Part shown: positions 8,481 through 16,043 of the stretch, piece by piece | Layout: each line of letters opens with the position of its first letter | Numbering within the stretch: the first letter of the stretch is position 1 | Origin: Dickeya zeae NCPPB 2538 | GTDB taxonomy: Bacteria; Pseudomonadota; Gammaproteobacteria; Enterobacterales; Enterobacteriaceae | Direction of reading: 5' to 3' | NCBI RefSeq assembly: GCF_000406165.1 | Contig: NZ_CM001977.1 | Span: 2,650,790-2,714,789, forward strand | Length of the DNA: 64,000 nt | The notes under the pieces: generated by a model | What the model saw: only the letters and a program-made list of their open reading frames with translations | Database searches by the model: none | What the model was told of the DNA's origin: nothing | Translations under genes and position numbers: made by a program

Positions 8481-9338
8481 TTAATCGTATAAAGATGGTT
8501 GTGCGATACCATCAAGCAATAGCGTGGCAGCCAGCAGGTCGGCCGCGCCACCGGGCGACGCGTTCAGCGCCAGCATGCGTGTATCCAGTTGCGCCAGCGC
8601 CTGTCGACCGGCAGGGCAAGACACGCCACCTGCCGCCAGTACTGCCTGTGCGCCCTGCTGCATGGCCTGCAACCCGTCAAGCCCGGCGCGTGACAACACA
8701 CAGGTATCGCTCAGCGACGTCATAACCGCCATCAGCGCATCCAGCCGCGCGTCGTTCTCGCTCGCGCCCTGACGCCGACTGCGTCGCAGTTGCGGCAGCG
8801 CCAGCCGGGTAATATGTGGAAAGCCCTGCTGCGCTTCTTCACGCGCCCCCGATACCTGATAACGTTGCGTCGCCAGCCGCCCTTTGCTGAACACTGTCGG
8901 CGCGCCGTTATCCGGCAGGCGAGCCAACTGTGCTGCCGTCTCGGTGATAGTCTGTTCGCTGCCAAAACCGCCGAGCATCGCTGCGGCGCTCACCAATAGC
9001 CCCAATGCCCAGATGGCTCCGCGGTGCGTATTCACACCGCCTGTCGCCAGCATCATCTGCTGTTCGCCTTCGCGCCCCACCCGACCGACGATTTGCCGTA
9101 ACGCGACATCTGCCGAGCGTTGCCAGCTCTGAAGCGCCAGTGCATGAAAGGTCGCGGTCAGGCTGTGAGCCGAGCGCTCCATCAGCGCGAGCGTCAAATC
9201 CTGATGCGCACCTCTGCCGCGGCTATCGACCAGACCCGGTTTAGGGCTCAGTCGCGCTTCCGCAATCAGGCAATGCGTTGCGGTTTCAGCCAGCCAGTGG
9301 GCGTAGTCGTGGGCATCAGACTGTCGCTGCGTTTTCAT
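8481..9338 (-). CDS. mdcB: Triphosphoribosyl-dephospho-CoA synthase
   Basis: MdcB makes 2'-(5''-triphosphoribosyl)-3'-dephospho-CoA from ATP and dephospho-CoA, the precursor of the acyl carrier protein prosthetic group. The protein has 285 residues and belongs to the CitG/MdcB family; visible family segments are EARLSPKPGLVDSRGRGAH near the N-terminus and GGVNTHRGAIWALG in the middle. Its ATG directly follows the mdcA stop. The citrate lyase operon at the right end of the window has citX but no citG in the usual place, so this enzyme could in principle supply both systems (inference). Confidence 0.93.
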   Translation of the reverse strand: MKTQRQSDAHDYAHWLAETATHCLIAEARLSPKPGLVDSRGRGAHQDLTLALMERSAHSLTATFHALALQSWQRSADVALRQIVGRVGREGEQQMMLATGGVNTHRGAIWALGLLVSAAAMLGGFGSEQTITETAAQLARLPDNGAPTVFSKGRLATQRYQVSGAREEAQQGFPHITRLALPQLRRSRRQGASENDARLDALMAVMTSLSDTCVLSRAGLDGLQAMQQGAQAVLAAGGVSCPAGRQALAQLDTRMLALNASPGGAADLLAATLLLDGIAQPSLYD

Positions 9339-10994
9339 TTACCAGCTCCGGAATTTGGCTGGCGGGTTGTACAAGCCGCCTGACCATTCCACCAGATCGG
9401 CTACGCTGCCTGCGGCCAACAAAGAACGGGTCGCCTCGGTACGGCGGATCCCCAAGTCTTCCGGGTAGGCCACCTTGCCGCTGCGGCGAAACTCCGCCAC
9501 GCGTTGCGCGTCCACACCCAACCCGATATCGGTGATCCCGGCTACCGCTGCGACCATCGCCCGCCGTTCTTCCAGACTGTTGGCGCGATAGAGATAGGCA
9601 ATCCCCTCTTCGGTCAGCACGTGAGTCACGTCGTCGCCATAAATCATCACCGGAGCCAGCGGCATACCGGTGGTTTTCGCCACGTCGACCGCATCGAGTT
9701 TTTCCACAAACGTCGGTTTCACGCCAGCCTGGAAGGTTTCCACCATTTGCACCACCAGCTTGCGCCCGCGCTGCATTGGGTCAGGCTCGTTGATCATGGC
9801 GAGCCAGGCTGGGGTAGCGTGACGACGTCCATGTGGGTCGTGCCCCATGTTGGGCGCGCCACCGAACCCGGCAAGACGGCCTTTAGTCACGGTAGATGAG
9901 TTACCCAACCCGTCGACCTGCAAGGTCGAACCGATAAACATATCGACGGCGTATTGTCCCGCCAGCTGGCAAAATGCACGGTTAGAACGCATCGACCCAT
10001 CAGCGCCGGTGAAAAACACATCCGGCCGCGCGGCAATATAGGCTTCCATCCCCAGTTCACCGCCGAAGCAGTGGATACTCTCGACCCAGCCGCTTTCGAT
10101 CGCCGGGATCAGGGTGGGATGCGGGTTCAGGGTCCAGTGTTTACAGATCTTGCCTTTCAGCCCCAGACGCTCGCCATAGGTCGGCAGCAGCAGCTCAATC
10201 GCGGCGGTGTTAAAACCGATACCGTGGTTGAGCGACTGCACCTGATGCTCGGCATAGATGCCCTTGATGGCCATCATCGCCATCAGAATATGTTCTTGTT
10301 TGATCAGTCTCGGATCGCGGGTAAACAGCGGTTCGATAAAGAACGGCTTATCGGCGACAACGACATAATCAATCCAGGAGCCGGGAATATCGACGCGTGG
10401 TAAATCGGTTTCGTCATCCACCAGTTCATTCACCTGCGCGATGACGATGCCGTCATGGAATGCAGCGGCTTCAACCAGTGCCGGGGTATCTTCGGTGCTG
10501 GGGCCGGTGTACAGGTTGCCTTTACGGTCGGCTTTATACCCGGCCACCAGTGCCACATTCGGGATCAAATCAACATACAGACGGGAATAGAGTTCGATAT
10601 AGGTGTGAATCGCCCCCACTTCCAGCACGCCGTCTTCCAACAGCTGAGAAATGCGCAGACTTTGCGTACCCGAGAAGGAGAAATCGAGTTTATGGGCGAT
10701 GCCTTTCTCGAAGATATCCAGATGCTCGCTACGCCCAACGCTTGGCATGATCATGTGCAGGTCATGCACTACCTGCGGGTTGACTTCCGACAGGGTGCGG
10801 GAGAGGAAATCGGCCTGCTTTTGGTTATTACCTTCCAGCACGACCTTATCGCCGGGAGCGATCAATTTTTCCAGCATCGCGGCCAGATGTTCGGTAGGCA
10901 GCACCTTGCCCGAAACGGGTATCGACGCTTTGCGTCGTTGCTTTTCACTGCGGCGCGTATTCCAGACCCGCGGTGACGTTTGCCCAGACAACAT
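9339..10994 (-). CDS. mdcA: Malonate decarboxylase alpha subunit (acetyl-S-ACP:malonate ACP transferase)
   Basis: MdcA exchanges malonate for acetate on the acyl carrier protein, producing malonyl-S-ACP and acetate. The 551-residue protein is in the normal range for the family and belongs to the CoA-transferase group. Visible segments include KVVLEGNNQKQADFL near residue 50, LNHGIGFNTAAIELLLP in the middle and GGAPNMGHDPHGRRH. The ATG at 10994 is preceded by CAGGAGG. It is the first gene of mdcABCDEFGH; a candidate promoter and regulator site lie about 65-80 bp upstream. Confidence 0.95.
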   Translation of the reverse strand: MLSGQTSPRVWNTRRSEKQRRKASIPVSGKVLPTEHLAAMLEKLIAPGDKVVLEGNNQKQADFLSRTLSEVNPQVVHDLHMIMPSVGRSEHLDIFEKGIAHKLDFSFSGTQSLRISQLLEDGVLEVGAIHTYIELYSRLYVDLIPNVALVAGYKADRKGNLYTGPSTEDTPALVEAAAFHDGIVIAQVNELVDDETDLPRVDIPGSWIDYVVVADKPFFIEPLFTRDPRLIKQEHILMAMMAIKGIYAEHQVQSLNHGIGFNTAAIELLLPTYGERLGLKGKICKHWTLNPHPTLIPAIESGWVESIHCFGGELGMEAYIAARPDVFFTGADGSMRSNRAFCQLAGQYAVDMFIGSTLQVDGLGNSSTVTKGRLAGFGGAPNMGHDPHGRRHATPAWLAMINEPDPMQRGRKLVVQMVETFQAGVKPTFVEKLDAVDVAKTTGMPLAPVMIYGDDVTHVLTEEGIAYLYRANSLEERRAMVAAVAGITDIGLGVDAQRVAEFRRSGKVAYPEDLGIRRTEATRSLLAAGSVADLVEWSGGLYNPPAKFRSW

Positions 10995-11060
10995 TATTAA
11001 CCTCCTGATTCAGCTCATCATTTTGATTTGCCTTGGTCTGGGAAAAGTATGTTCTCTGGC

Positions 11061-11073
11061 TGAAGCGGCTTCA
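11061..11073. promoter_or_regulatory. Candidate MdcR operator upstream of mdcA
   Basis: TGAAGCGGCTTCA is a 13-base palindrome of T-N11-A form, the pattern bound by LysR regulators. It lies 67 bp upstream of the mdcA start. On the minus strand it overlaps a possible promoter, TTGAAG and CATACT separated by 17 bp. Function is inferred from position and form only. Confidence 0.45.
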
Positions 11074-11190
11074 ATCAAGCAGCCGTCGCAATCATTAGCT
11101 TTAGAGTAAAGATAACTGGCACGCTGGCCGTGATTGCCATGCCAGCCCGCGTAACGTGCGGGTTTCCATCACTCCCTTTACATCGCGCGA

Positions 11191-11237
11191 ATTGTGATCA
11201 GCCCAGCGCTTTGCGCATTGGTATCGTTAATCACAAT
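11191..11237. repeat. Spaced inverted repeat ATTGTGAT...ATCACAAT
   Basis: ATTGTGAT (11191-11198) and ATCACAAT (11230-11237) form a perfect 8-bp inverted repeat with a 31-base spacer, directly upstream of the ribosome-binding site of the small reading frame at 11247. Each arm looks like one half of a CRP site (TGTGA / TCACA), but the spacing is not that of CRP. Confidence 0.4.
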
Positions 11238-11246
11238 GAGGTAAGC

Positions 11247-11333
11247 ATGAAAAAACAGAGCAGGAATATCGTTGCGGAGAGACAGGAATATCGGCAGGAA
11301 CCTACTGCCGTATACGCATCGGCCCCATGCTAG
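11247..11333 (+). CDS. Candidate 28-residue small protein
   Basis: ATG at 11247 is preceded by GAGGTAAGC, a good ribosome-binding site at normal spacing, and opens a 28-codon frame ending in TAG. The peptide begins MKKQSRNIVAERQEYRQEP and ends in Ala-Pro-Cys; it is hydrophilic and basic at the N-terminus, with no membrane segment. An inverted repeat sits immediately upstream. I do not recognise it. Support is the ribosome-binding site and isolated position between mdcA and cheV; conservation in relatives would be needed to accept it. Confidence 0.35.
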   Translation: MKKQSRNIVAERQEYRQEPTAVYASAPC

Positions 11334-11366
11334 CAGCACAGGGCCGAACGGAATCACTTACATTAT

Positions 11367-11468
11367 TGGATTAACACCATCTTGGATTAATACCATTTAG
11401 CCGACACAATTTGGCTAATGCTATTGAGTTAATACCATTGTGTTCATGTCATTGTGTTAATGCCATTG
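11367..11468. repeat. Degenerate 14-bp tandem repeat after cheV
   Basis: About seven variant copies of a unit close to GTGTTAATGCCATT run up to the cheV stop codon (copies such as GAGTTAATACCATT, GTGTTCATGTCATT, GTGTTAATGCCATT). It lies in the 3' untranslated region of cheV. No protein or hairpin explains it. The rest of 11334-11471 holds nothing recognisable. Confidence 0.55.
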
Positions 11469-11471
11469 GCC

Positions 11472-12440
11472 TTATTTCGGTTTCACACGATCCACAACCT
11501 TGTGGATAGCAGCGGCCAGTTCATTGATTTCAAATTTCGCCACATACGAATCAGCACCAACATTGCGTACGTGATCTTCGTTGGCTGAGCCGGACAGTGA
11601 AGAGTGGATGATAACGGGAATGTGCTTCAGCGCCTCATCACGCTTGATATTACGTGTCAGCGTAAATCCATCCATCTCCGGCATTTCCAGGTCGGTCAAC
11701 ACAAAGGCAATCTTATCGGAGATTGGCCGACCTTCCGCCTTCGCTTCCTCCGCCATGGATTTGATCTTATTCCAGGCTCCCAGACCGGTGATATGCATGA
11801 TGTAGGGAATATTCATCACCTTCAGCCCCGTTTCGAGCATCGTGCGGGCGACTTTGGAGTCTTCAGCCACAATCGCTACTGCACCGGGTTTCAGGTGGAA
11901 CGTTTTCTCTTCCACGCTTTCAATTTTGATTTCACGCTCGGTGGGAATAATGTCGTGCAGAATCTGTTCCACATCCAATACCAGCGCCAGACGGTTACTT
12001 GCCGGATCGCTGTCCAGACGCGCGATACTGGTGATATAGCTATTGCTGACGCCTGCCTCAGCGGTATTTACCTGACTCCAGTCAAGACGGACAATATCGT
12101 CAACCGATTCAACGGCAAACGCCTGGGTGCTGCGTGCATATTCCGTCACCAGCAGGATGTTGCGCCCGGTACTTGCCGCACACCCTACCACCGCCGGAAG
12201 ATCGATAACGGGAATAATCTGCCCGCGAATATTAATCATACCAAGCATCGGTGGTGTCATACCCGCAGCCTTGGTCAAGGTTGGCATCGGAACGATTTCA
12301 CGAAGCTTGAACACATTGATACCGAACAGCTCGGATGGCCCTTCACCGGTGGCCGATCCCAAACGGAACAATAACAATTCAAACTTGTTGGACGAGGTAA
12401 GATTAGTTCTCTCCTCAATCTCTTTTTGAAATTTATCCAT
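11472..12440 (-). CDS. cheV: Chemotaxis coupling protein CheV (CheW-receiver fusion)
   Basis: CheV couples chemoreceptors to the kinase CheA and tunes the response by phosphorylation. The N-terminal CheW domain covers about residues 15-165 (ELLLFRLG, then INVFKLREIV, IRGQIIPVIDL), and the C-terminal receiver domain about 175-320, with the phospho-acceptor aspartate in LTDLEMPEMDGFT and the conserved Lys in SYVAKFEINEL. The start at 12440 (MDKFQKEIEE) has GAGGACAGA upstream; the longer frame to 12488 lacks one. Length 322 residues is typical. It is a single gene, away from the main chemotaxis operon, as is usual for enterobacterial cheV. Confidence 0.93.
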   Translation of the reverse strand: MDKFQKEIEERTNLTSSNKFELLLFRLGSATGEGPSELFGINVFKLREIVPMPTLTKAAGMTPPMLGMINIRGQIIPVIDLPAVVGCAASTGRNILLVTEYARSTQAFAVESVDDIVRLDWSQVNTAEAGVSNSYITSIARLDSDPASNRLALVLDVEQILHDIIPTEREIKIESVEEKTFHLKPGAVAIVAEDSKVARTMLETGLKVMNIPYIMHITGLGAWNKIKSMAEEAKAEGRPISDKIAFVLTDLEMPEMDGFTLTRNIKRDEALKHIPVIIHSSLSGSANEDHVRNVGADSYVAKFEINELAAAIHKVVDRVKPK

Positions 12441-13045
12441 TCTGTCCTCAATGCAAATAATTATTAATGTATGGTTACAAGGCAACATCAGTCATGCAGG
12501 TAAATCAGGCCGGTGGCCTTACCCCACTCTACGCGATCGCTGACGCGCTTCAAATAACTCTTACTTCTTATACACCATTAAAAAGAAAAATATGTGTCTC
12601 ACGTCATCTGCTGCATCTTCCTGTTTTGAAAAGCATAGACCACCGGTCATTTCTCCACCATATTCCCGCAGCAAATGTTCTGTATCCTGTGATGAATGGC
12701 AGATTTGATTATGTGTGTTGTTATTACCTGCCTATATATACCCGTCATACTTCAAGTTGCAGGTGTGTTGGCGGCGTTCGTTCACCCGAATCACTTACCT
12801 GTGTAAGCTCATCGGGATTCACTCTCTTGCCGCCTTCCTGCAACTCGAATTATTTAGGGTATAAATAGGTACCGATTTAAAATGACTGAGGCGTGAGAGT
12901 TAACAGAAATAATCAATAGAATAATAAGAAGATCATAAGAAAATGATCTTTCTTCTGATGAGAATTAGCTCGCTGTACCGTAAATGATTCGAGCCGCATG
13001 GCGCAGGTTCGCCGCTGCCGCTACGATGACCGATTCCCGCCAAGG
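12441..13045. other. Intergenic region between cheV and the YheO-type regulator
   Basis: About 600 bp without a gene. It contains the cheV upstream region, an ERIC repeat at 12737-12863 and about 180 bp of unremarkable, partly AT-rich sequence before the regulator's 3' end. Confidence 0.7.
12737..12863. repeat. ERIC (intergenic repeat unit), full length
   Basis: A 127-bp imperfect palindrome that begins TATACCCGTCATACTTCAAG and ends GGGTATA, with the central CCTGTGTAAG segment. Length and sequence match the enterobacterial repetitive intergenic consensus. Such elements are non-autonomous, found only outside genes, and form long RNA hairpins when transcribed. Confidence 0.93.
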
Positions 13046-13666
13046 CTAGCGGGCATAGCTGTAGACGGAAGCGCGTGAAATACCCAGATGTTGCGCAATC
13101 GTCTCCATCGATTTCTTCACGTCAAGTAAACCGCTTTCCCGCAGTTCCTGCATCAGCAGACGCCGCTCCGGTGCTTTCAGTGCGCGCGGTGTGGTCGCCA
13201 GACGCGCCGCAAATTGGTCGATACGCTGACGGATCGCTTCGGCACCGGACGGTTCCAGACTTTCGGTAAGTACGCCGCTATTGACCTGATTAAAATGTGC
13301 GAAAGCGTGCTGGATGCCACGAAACAGTGTCATATCCACATTCAGGCACAAAGAGGCGACATATTCACCGCTGGCGTCCTTGATGCCTATCGAGGTGCTT
13401 TTCACCGGGCGGCCATCAGCAAACTGATTGGCATAATTGGCCACGATACGGGGGAATTCCGGCGATGCGATACGCGCCAACCCCAGCTCAGTGGTTGACT
13501 GTCCGACTTCCCGCCCAGACAAATTGTTGTAAATCGCCAGAATCGAGTGCTCCGGGTTTTTCAGGTCATGGATCACCACTTCGCAAAACGGTGCAAAGGT
13601 CTCCCCCAGCCCTTCTGCAATGGTATTGAGCTGTTCAAGTAGTATCGAGTCTGGCAGATGCGTCAC
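13046..13666 (-). CDS. YheO/DauR-type transcriptional regulator
   Basis: A 206-residue regulator with an N-terminal YheO-like PAS domain (about residues 10-120: LGETFAPFCEVVIHDLKNPE, then NNLSGREVGQ, SIGIKDASGEYVASLCLN) and a C-terminal helix-turn-helix (about 160-205: GLLDVKKSMETIAQHLGIS, then RASVYSYAR). DauR, the characterised relative, controls D-arginine catabolism in Pseudomonas. Here it is divergent from a PLP-dependent ammonia-lyase at 13861, separated by a 194-bp promoter region, so it most likely controls that enzyme in response to an amino acid or derivative. The inducer is not known. Confidence 0.85.
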   Translation of the reverse strand: MTHLPDSILLEQLNTIAEGLGETFAPFCEVVIHDLKNPEHSILAIYNNLSGREVGQSTTELGLARIASPEFPRIVANYANQFADGRPVKSTSIGIKDASGEYVASLCLNVDMTLFRGIQHAFAHFNQVNSGVLTESLEPSGAEAIRQRIDQFAARLATTPRALKAPERRLLMQELRESGLLDVKKSMETIAQHLGISRASVYSYAR

Positions 13667-13860
13667 CCTGTTTCTCCTTCACCTTTTATTGCTGGATAAA
13701 TTATTTATAAATAGACGTTATGTCAAACCAGGCCAGTGTGGCATTCAGACAAAAAAGCCCGCCTGCCCGCGAAAAACGGTTGGCAATGGCTACAATACCG
13801 GCTATAAAATCAAGACACTTTGTTTAAAACTGGATAAATCGTTTACATAAAGGAACCGCC

Positions 13861-14829
13861 ATGAGCCAGCTTGTTCTGCCTTCTTATGACGACGTTGTCG
13901 CCGCCAGTGAGCGGATTGCCGGATATGCCCACCGCACGCCGGTTCTCACCTCCCGTACCGCCAACGACGCGCTCGGCGCAGAGCTTTACTTCAAATGCGA
14001 AAACTTCCAGCGTATGGGGGCGTTTAAATTTCGCGGCGCGATGAACGCGCTGTTGCAATTCACCCCAGAGCAAAAGGCGGCCGGTGTGGTAGCGTTCTCC
14101 TCCGGTAACCACGCGCAGGCGATCGCCATGTCGGCAACACTGTTGGGAATCCCCGCGACCATCCTCATGCCGCAGGATGCCCCGGCGGCCAAGATAGCCG
14201 CCACCAAAGGGTACGGCGCACAGGTGGTGACCTTCGATCGTTACACGCAAGACCGTGAAGCCATCGGCCGTGAACTGGCGCAACAGCATGGCATGACGTT
14301 GATTCCCCCCTTTGACCACCCACATATCATCGCCGGTCAAGGAACGGCAGCGAAAGAGCTGTTCGAGGAGGTCGGTGAGCTGGATGCCTTGTTTGTTTGC
14401 ATGGGCGGCGGCGGGCTGTTATCCGGTTCAGCGCTGTCGGCACGTCAACTGTCACCCGGCTGTCGGGTATACGGCGTCGAGCCTGAAGCCGGTAACGATG
14501 GTCAGCAGTCTTTTCGTTGCGGCCACATCGTACATATCGATACGCCCAACACCCTCGCCGACGGTGCTCAGACGCAGCATCTGGGTCAGTACACCTTCGC
14601 GTTGATTCGCAAGCATGTGGATGACATTTTAACCGTCAGTGATGATGAACTGGTCACCGCGATGCGCTTTTTCGCCGAGCGCATGAAGATGGTGGTCGAG
14701 CCGACCGGCTGTCTTGGCTTCGCCGCAGCCCGCGCCTGCCAGCACGAACTGCGGGGGAAACGCGTCGGTATTATCGTCAGTGGCGGCAACGTTGATCTGG
14801 CCCGCTACGGCCAGTTACTGGCGGGGTAA
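13861..14829 (+). CDS. PLP-dependent threonine/serine dehydratase family, likely threo-3-hydroxyaspartate ammonia-lyase
   Basis: A fold-type II PLP enzyme of 322 residues. The PLP lysine is in GAFKFRGAMNAL (about residue 54), the substrate loop is SSGNHAQAIA and the phosphate-binding glycine loop is CMGGGGLLSG. There is no C-terminal ACT regulatory domain, so it is a catabolic, single-domain form. The CENFQRMGAFKFRGA region closely resembles yeast SRY1 and bacterial threo-3-hydroxyaspartate dehydratases, which makes that substrate more likely than threonine; serine racemase activity is another possibility. It is monocistronic, with a YheO-type regulator divergent. AAAGGAACCGCC precedes the start. 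It converges on the alginate-lyase-like gene 15 bp downstream. Confidence 0.85.
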   Translation: MSQLVLPSYDDVVAASERIAGYAHRTPVLTSRTANDALGAELYFKCENFQRMGAFKFRGAMNALLQFTPEQKAAGVVAFSSGNHAQAIAMSATLLGIPATILMPQDAPAAKIAATKGYGAQVVTFDRYTQDREAIGRELAQQHGMTLIPPFDHPHIIAGQGTAAKELFEEVGELDALFVCMGGGGLLSGSALSARQLSPGCRVYGVEPEAGNDGQQSFRCGHIVHIDTPNTLADGAQTQHLGQYTFALIRKHVDDILTVSDDELVTAMRFFAERMKMVVEPTGCLGFAAARACQHELRGKRVGIIVSGGNVDLARYGQLLAG

Positions 14830-14844
14830 ACCGTCAGATACTGC

Positions 14845-15930
14845 TTACCGGCACGACACCGCCGCCCACAACCATCGGGGCGGCGTGGCGTTCAGTTTGC
14901 TGGCCGTCTCCAGATAACGGTCATCCAGCGAACTGGCTGACCAATACAGGGCTGCCGCCGTTTTAGCAGGCCAGAGACCATCAAACCCAGCCACCCCCGC
15001 TTGTCGCCGTGCGATATCAAATTTCACCGTGGTACGGGCAAATTCCTGATGGGTCTTCACCCCATCCGCATACGGGGTGAGCCACGCCAGCGCGCCACGC
15101 AGGCTCTGCCCCTCCGCACCTTTCAAATCAAGCCAGTCACGCCCTTGCGTTCGCGCCGCCAGGGCAGCACGTACCAGCGGTTCCAGGTCGTACACCACAT
15201 AATGCAGTGCATCTCGCTGGCTGAAATCCAACACTTCACCATCAGGGCGGATGTTGGCGTTCAACTGGCGAACAAAGGCATCCTGCGCCGCCGCCATCAG
15301 GTGGGCATCCCCCAGCGCAGCCGCCCCCATCGTCAAGAGCTTAACGCGGTGGCTTTGCCAGTTATTGCTCCAGGTCCCGCGCTTATCCTGCTGATGCGCC
15401 TGCATCTGTTGCAGGTAACCGGTGGTTAGCTCGTTGAGAAAACGTCGGGTGCGTGCCTGTGTGGCTTGCGGCAACGCATCGTGAGTGAGCTGATAAGCGT
15501 CAATCAATCCATCCAGACTGGTTTCATCGATAGGGTTAAAACTCAGACGATAAGTTGTCGTCCAGGCATCAAGATAGGTTGCCAATCGGGATAGCGATGT
15601 CGCATCCCCGGCCCGATACCACGCCAGCGCCAAATCACGCATATAGCTAAAATCGCGTCGGGCGGCGTTCGAGATATCATAGATCCCCTGATGGGGAAGC
15701 GTTCCTTCGGTATGCATAACCGGGATAGCCTGCGGCTGCGCTGACGGCGGATGAGAAACGGTCGACAGCAGTGCGGATGCCGAGGGCGCGGTCGCCGCCA
15801 GACACAACTGGCTGTCAGCCTGTGCGGATGCCGTGAAACACAGGGCGATCGCACCAAGCCCCCATAGGGGATAACGAATAGACAAACCGACACTGCGCTG
15901 ACGACTGACGATGGCGTTTACGATTCCCAT
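14845..15930 (-). CDS. Secreted alginate-lyase-family protein
   Basis: A 361-residue protein of the alginate lyase (PF05426-type) alpha/alpha toroid family. The N-terminus has a hydrophobic signal segment ending in ASAQA, about residues 24-38, so it is periplasmic or secreted. Family marks are SNNWQSHRVKL (about residue 185) and QRDALHYVVYDLEPL (about 250), which carry the Asn, His, Arg and Tyr residues typical of the active site. The start at 15930 is chosen because AGGAG lies seven bases upstream; the frame extends to 15972 without such a site. Neighbours give no pathway: it follows a glutamine-synthetase-like gene on the same strand. The substrate may be a plant or bacterial uronate polymer; alginate itself is not certain. 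Confidence 0.8.
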   Translation of the reverse strand: MGIVNAIVSRQRSVGLSIRYPLWGLGAIALCFTASAQADSQLCLAATAPSASALLSTVSHPPSAQPQAIPVMHTEGTLPHQGIYDISNAARRDFSYMRDLALAWYRAGDATSLSRLATYLDAWTTTYRLSFNPIDETSLDGLIDAYQLTHDALPQATQARTRRFLNELTTGYLQQMQAHQQDKRGTWSNNWQSHRVKLLTMGAAALGDAHLMAAAQDAFVRQLNANIRPDGEVLDFSQRDALHYVVYDLEPLVRAALAARTQGRDWLDLKGAEGQSLRGALAWLTPYADGVKTHQEFARTTVKFDIARRQAGVAGFDGLWPAKTAAALYWSASSLDDRYLETASKLNATPPRWLWAAVSCR

Positions 15931-16043
15931 GCGAACACTCCTGCTCATGACCCAACGGCGTACCGCAGCCACATTATCACAACGCAGGAGACGGCGTAGG
16001 TTATCTGGGCGGAGTCACCAGCCAGACGCTACAGCCATCGTGG

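Noticed and set aside
10455..10976. 173-codon plus-strand frame
   Set aside because: Antisense shadow of mdcA.
11191..11237. CRP binding site
   Set aside because: Arms resemble CRP half sites but the 31-base spacer does not fit the 6-base CRP spacing.
12737..12863. CRISPR-like or small RNA locus
   Set aside because: The palindrome is a single ERIC element with no repeated units or spacers.
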